This document shows positions 13,168 to 16,189 of a stretch of 16,189 nt of DNA, piece by piece; positions within the stretch are counted from its first letter, which is position 1; each line of letters opens with the position of its first letter. The notes under the pieces are model-generated. The model was not told where the DNA came from. It did not search any database and worked only from the letters and a program-made list of their open reading frames with translations. Origin of the DNA: SCSIO-59966 sp046566185 (lineage in GTDB: Bacteria > Actinomycetota > Actinomycetes > Actinomycetales > SCSIO-59966); NCBI GenBank assembly GCA_046566185.1, contig JBKHXE010000122.1, positions 1 to 16,189 on the forward strand. Reading direction: 5' to 3'. A program made the position numbers and the translations under genes.

Positions 13168-14762
13168 CCGACTCCCTCGATCGGGGATGGGGGGTCCGGG
13201 CCGAGGACCTCGTCATCCACGACCACCACGCCGGGGAGGGGGAGCACGACCACCTGCCGCGCGGCGACGAGGGGTACTGGGACGTCGAGAACGTCGAGCT
13301 GACCACCGTCGGCATCGACATCGGCTCGTCGACCTCGCACCTGATGTTCGCCCGCGTGCACATGCAGCGGCTGGCGCAGGCGCTGTCCAGCCGGTTCGTC
13401 GTGGTCCGCCGCGAGGTCCTGTGGCGTTCCCCGGTCACGCTGACGCCGTACTTGCCGGACAACCGCATCGACGCCGAGGCCCTGGAGTCGTTCATCCACG
13501 CGGCCTACGAGCAGGCCGGCATCAAGCGGGCCGACGTCGACACCGGCGCGGTCATCCTCACCGGGGAGGCGCTCAAGCGGCGCAACGCCAAGGCCATCGC
13601 CGAGCTGTTCGCCGACGAGGGCGGCCGCTTCGTGACCGCCTCCGCCGGCCACCACCTCGAGGCCCTCATGGCAGCCCACGGGTCGGGTGCCGTGGCGCTG
13701 TCGCAGGACGGCACCGTCGTGCTCAACGTGGACATCGGCGGCGGCACGAGCAAGTTCGCGCTGTGCCGAGACGGCGAGGTCCTCGAGACCGCGGCGGTGG
13801 CCGTCGGAGGCCGACTGGTCGCCCACGAGGACCGCCGGGTGACGCGCGTGGAGGGGCCCGCCCAGGAGGTGGCCGGCACGCTGGGCAGGCGCCTCGCGCT
13901 CGGCGAGGTGCTGGCGCCGGACCTGGAGCAGGAGCTCGTCCGGCGCATGAGCGACGTGCTGCTGGACCTGATCGCCGGGGGCGACGGCGGCGAGCTGGGC
14001 CGCCGGCTCATGGTGACGGAGCCGCTCACGTGCCTCCCCCGGGTGCGCCCGCACGTGGTGACCTTCTCCGGAGGGGTGGCCGAGTACATCTACGGCCGTG
14101 AGCCGGCCGACTACGGCGACCTGGCGTTGGCTCTTGCCGACGCCATCCGCTCGGCCGTCCCGTCCGGACGCCTGGGGGCGAAGGTGGCTCAGCCACCCGA
14201 GGGCATCCGCGCCACGGTGATCGGGGCGTCCCAGTTCTCGGTCCAGGTCAGCGGCAACACCGTCTCGCTCTCCGACGAGTCGGTGCTGCCGATGCAGAAC
14301 CTGCCCGTTCTGCACCTTCAGGCCGGCCTGTCCGACGAGATCGACGCCGAGGAGGTCGCCGCGGCGGTGCGCGCGGCGGCCGTGCGGCACGGCATGGAGG
14401 ACGGCAGCGCCCCGGTGGCCCTCTCCGTCAAGTGGGCCCACGAGCCCTTGTACCAGCGGCTGCGAGGCCTGGCCGACGGCCTGGCTCAGGGCCTGACGCC
14501 GTGGAGCCGGGCGGGTCACCCGGTCGTCGTGCTGGTCGACGGCGACATCGGCAGCAGCCTCGGGCACATCCTGCGTGACGAGATCGGCTTGCCGGTCCCC
14601 GTGGTCTGTCTCGACGGCCTGACCCTGCAGGAGCTGGACTTCGTGGACATCGGGGAGCTCATCCGGCCGGCGCATGTCGTGCCGCTCGTCATCAAGTCGT
14701 TGTTGTTCTCCGCCGACGGCGCGCCCGACAGGGCCGACGTCCTGCCCGGTGCCGTTCGGTGA
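13164..14762 (+). CDS. eutA: EutA-family ASKHA ATPase (reactivase-like), no ammonia-lyase partner nearby
   Basis: EutA proteins use ATP to restore inactivated ethanolamine ammonia-lyase by exchanging damaged cobalamin. Family landmarks are present: the phosphate-1 loop VGIDIGSSTSHLMF (49-62), TGEALKRRNA (133-142), the phosphate-2 loop NVDIGGGTSKFAL (188-200), and the adenosine loop TFSGGVAEYIYG (300-311). The protein has 532 residues against about 470 for enteric EutA. Most of the excess is an N-terminal extension of about 45 residues rich in His, Asp and Glu. The start is GTG 13164, overlapping the bicupin stop, with GGAG five bases upstream. All ATPase loops look intact. No EutB, EutC or other B12 enzyme is encoded here, so the client is unknown, and the symbol marks the family rather than a proven role. 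Confidence 0.87.
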   Translation: MTDSLDRGWGVRAEDLVIHDHHAGEGEHDHLPRGDEGYWDVENVELTTVGIDIGSSTSHLMFARVHMQRLAQALSSRFVVVRREVLWRSPVTLTPYLPDNRIDAEALESFIHAAYEQAGIKRADVDTGAVILTGEALKRRNAKAIAELFADEGGRFVTASAGHHLEALMAAHGSGAVALSQDGTVVLNVDIGGGTSKFALCRDGEVLETAAVAVGGRLVAHEDRRVTRVEGPAQEVAGTLGRRLALGEVLAPDLEQELVRRMSDVLLDLIAGGDGGELGRRLMVTEPLTCLPRVRPHVVTFSGGVAEYIYGREPADYGDLALALADAIRSAVPSGRLGAKVAQPPEGIRATVIGASQFSVQVSGNTVSLSDESVLPMQNLPVLHLQAGLSDEIDAEEVAAAVRAAAVRHGMEDGSAPVALSVKWAHEPLYQRLRGLADGLAQGLTPWSRAGHPVVVLVDGDIGSSLGHILRDEIGLPVPVVCLDGLTLQELDFVDIGELIRPAHVVPLVIKSLLFSADGAPDRADVLPGAVR

Positions 14763-14850
14763 CGTCCGGCCGACCACGCCTGGGCGTCCCTCTGCCGCCG
14801 ACCCGTCTGCCCGCCGATCCGCACGTCACTCTCGGACAAAGGAGCGCACG

Positions 14851-15915
14851 ATGAATCACGCCCACAGCGGTGGCCTCCAGGCCTCCCGCATCCTCGCCGG
14901 TGCCGTCGCAGCCGGCCTGACGCTCACCGCCTGCGGCGGGGACGCCGCCACCGACGGCGCGAGTGCCGGCGACGAACCCACCGCCGAGGAGCCGTACTAC
15001 GCGGGCACCACGATCGACTTCGTCGTCCCGTACGAGCCGGGGGGCGGCTATGACACGTACGCCCGTGCGTTGGCTCCGTACCTCGGCGAGTGCCTTGACG
15101 CCAAGCTCGTGGTGCAGAACGAGCCGGGCGCCGGAGGCCTCCTGGCCACCAACAGGACGTTCAGCACCTCGGCCGACGAGGCGCGCATCCAGATCGTCAA
15201 CACGGTGGGGGCGGTCAGCGCGCAGATCGCCGGTGCGGAGGGCGTGCAGTTCGACATGCTGGAGTTCTCCCCGGTGGGCCGCATCGTGGCGACGACGTCG
15301 GCGCTGGCCGTGGGCGCGGACTCCCAGATGCAGGACTTCCAGGACCTCATCGACATGGACCAGCCGGTCCGCTTCCCCTCGACAGGCGAAGGCGCCAACG
15401 ACTACATCACGCCGAACGTCCTGGCCGCGATCTACGGTTTCGAGACCGAGATGATCACGGGGTTCCAGGGGTCCGGCGAGGCGCGCCTGGCGCTCATCAG
15501 CGGCGACGGCGACGCTTACGTCCAGTCCTGGGACAGCATGTACGACTCGATCCAGAGCGGCGAGGTCCGACCCCTGGTGGTCGCCTCCATGGAGCCCGTG
15601 GAGAAGCTGCCGGACGTCCCCACGCTCGCCGACTACGAGCCGGACGGTGAGGGCGGCGAGCAGCTTCGCAACGAGCTCTCCGCCCTGGAGGCCACCGGTC
15701 GCGGGATCGTGGCACCGCCCGGACTGCCCGACGACCGTCTCGCGGAGCTGCAGGAGGGCTTCACCTGCGCCTTCGAGAACGAGGACTTCCTCTCCGAGCT
15801 GGAGAAGCAGGAGCGCCCGCTGAACGTGCTGTCCGGGGTGGAGTGGCAGGAGGTCCTGGACGAGGCGCTCAACAGCAGCGAGCAGTTCCAGACCATCATC
15901 ACCGAGTCCTTCTGA
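14851..15915 (+). CDS. Tripartite tricarboxylate transporter (TctC/Bug) substrate-binding lipoprotein
   Basis: This 354-residue exported binding protein has a signal peptide ending in the lipobox LTAC with Cys28 as lipid anchor, then a Gly/Ala/Asp-rich linker. The mature domain shows family motifs: IDFVVPYEPGGGYDTYARAL, LVVQNEPGAGGLLATN, and the late GIVAPPGLPDDRLAEL. ATG 14851 has AAAGGAG six bases upstream. TctC proteins bind carboxylates and normally work with TctA and TctB membrane subunits, but none follow: a strong hairpin and a convergent gene come next. A known relative, TphC, binds terephthalate, so an aromatic acid ligand fits the context. The 88 bases after the EutA-like gene hold no clear promoter, so it may be co-transcribed. 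Confidence 0.93.
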   Translation: MNHAHSGGLQASRILAGAVAAGLTLTACGGDAATDGASAGDEPTAEEPYYAGTTIDFVVPYEPGGGYDTYARALAPYLGECLDAKLVVQNEPGAGGLLATNRTFSTSADEARIQIVNTVGAVSAQIAGAEGVQFDMLEFSPVGRIVATTSALAVGADSQMQDFQDLIDMDQPVRFPSTGEGANDYITPNVLAAIYGFETEMITGFQGSGEARLALISGDGDAYVQSWDSMYDSIQSGEVRPLVVASMEPVEKLPDVPTLADYEPDGEGGEQLRNELSALEATGRGIVAPPGLPDDRLAELQEGFTCAFENEDFLSELEKQERPLNVLSGVEWQEVLDEALNSSEQFQTIITESF

Positions 15916-15933
15916 CCACAACGGCCCGATCGA

Positions 15934-15967
15934 GAGGGTGCCGCCGGCTCTGCGCAGCGGCACCCTC
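15934..15967. terminator. Perfect 11-base-pair hairpin between convergent genes
   Basis: GAGGGTGCCGC (15934-15944) pairs perfectly with GCGGCACCCTC (15957-15967) around a 12-base loop. It lies 18 bases after the binding-protein stop and 10 bases before the stop of the converging gene. It has no T-run, as is common in high-GC actinobacteria, and probably ends transcription from both sides. Confidence 0.75.
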
Positions 15968-15977
15968 CTCGGGGCGA

Positions 15978-16189
15978 TCAGCGACCGCGCATCATCTTCC
16001 GGTTCGGCCGGGCGCGGAACGGGTCGATGCCCTGGGGGATCGGCGGGCGGAGCCCGCCCAGCGACTTCAGCCGCACGACGACCTGTGCCGCCTCGCCCTT
16101 GGTGAGCTTCGGCTTCAGCTTCGTCACGGTGCGGGGGACCTTGCGCAGCGGCACCTGCCCCTCGCCGTCCCCTGCCTGGATGAGGTGCA
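15978..16189 (-). CDS. C-terminal fragment of an unidentified protein (cut by window edge)
   Basis: On the minus strand an open frame enters from the right edge and ends at a TGA (15980-15978) after 69 visible residues. The fragment is basic, with KLKPKLTKGEAAQVVVRLKS followed by LRPPIPQGIDPFRARPNRK and a C-terminal MMRGR. I cannot assign a family. The Pro/Arg-rich end looks like a disordered tail. It converges on the catabolic locus and is separated from it by a strong hairpin, so it is probably outside the locus. Coding is supported by the frame being open to the edge, by codon use, and by the hairpin just after the stop. Confidence 0.65.
   Translation of the reverse strand, partial: HLIQAGDGEGQVPLRKVPRTVTKLKPKLTKGEAAQVVVRLKSLGGLRPPIPQGIDPFRARPNRKMMRGR

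Noticed and set aside
12987..14777. Minus-strand open frame of about 600 codons opposite the EutA-like gene
   Set aside because: The composition is typical of a shadow frame, and the plus strand shows intact ASKHA motifs along its length.
14759..14829. Distant inverted repeat GTGACGT ... ACGTCAC around the gap before the binding-protein gene
   Set aside because: Seven-base arms 57 bases apart are easily due to chance, the left arm includes the stop of the EutA-like gene, and no promoter elements accompany it.

Overview
The window is high-GC DNA with TANNNT-type -10 boxes, frequent GTG starts, strong GGAGG ribosome sites and one apparently leaderless gene. Together these suggest an actinomycete; the genus cannot be told from this window. 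No rRNA, tRNA, CRISPR array, insertion sequence or phage gene was seen. Nearly all genes fit one catabolic locus for an aromatic compound, probably one carrying a carboxylate or an oxidisable side chain.

Layout. On the left (1-2543, minus strand) lie a cut-off gene start, a decayed fragment of an IclR-type regulator, and an aldehyde dehydrogenase followed by a short-chain dehydrogenase (SDR). A divergent promoter region (2544-2681) separates them from a CYP199-like cytochrome P450 and a GNAT acetyltransferase. A complete multicomponent ring-hydroxylating dioxygenase operon follows (4597-9275): Rieske alpha and beta subunits, a small unidentified protein, a cis-dihydrodiol dehydrogenase, a [3Fe-4S]-type ferredoxin and a ferredoxin reductase. 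Next come an IclR regulator and an EamA-type transporter (9386-11114). On the right, a class II aldolase-like gene (minus) diverges from a bicupin gene, an EutA-family ATPase gene and a TctC-type binding lipoprotein gene (plus). A strong hairpin then precedes the C-terminal end of an unrelated convergent gene.

Working model (inference). A TctC-type receptor and/or the EamA transporter handle uptake. The P450 oxidises a substituent, and the SDR and aldehyde dehydrogenase take alcohol to aldehyde to acid. The Rieske dioxygenase and dihydrodiol dehydrogenase make a catechol-type acid, and the class II aldolase-like protein, related to PhtC-type decarboxylases, removes the carboxylate. No recognisable extradiol or intradiol ring-cleavage enzyme is present, unless the bicupin has that role.

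The two most striking observations are these. First, a palindrome TCTG-N5-CAGA occurs exactly three times in the window, each time in a promoter region (Rieske operon, iclR, aldolase/bicupin), and a degenerate fourth copy lies between the divergent aldehyde dehydrogenase and P450 genes. This is a strong candidate for the IclR operator that ties the locus into one regulon. Second, an intact EutA-family reactivase is translationally coupled to a bicupin, with no ethanolamine ammonia-lyase nearby, which suggests an undescribed use of this ATPase.
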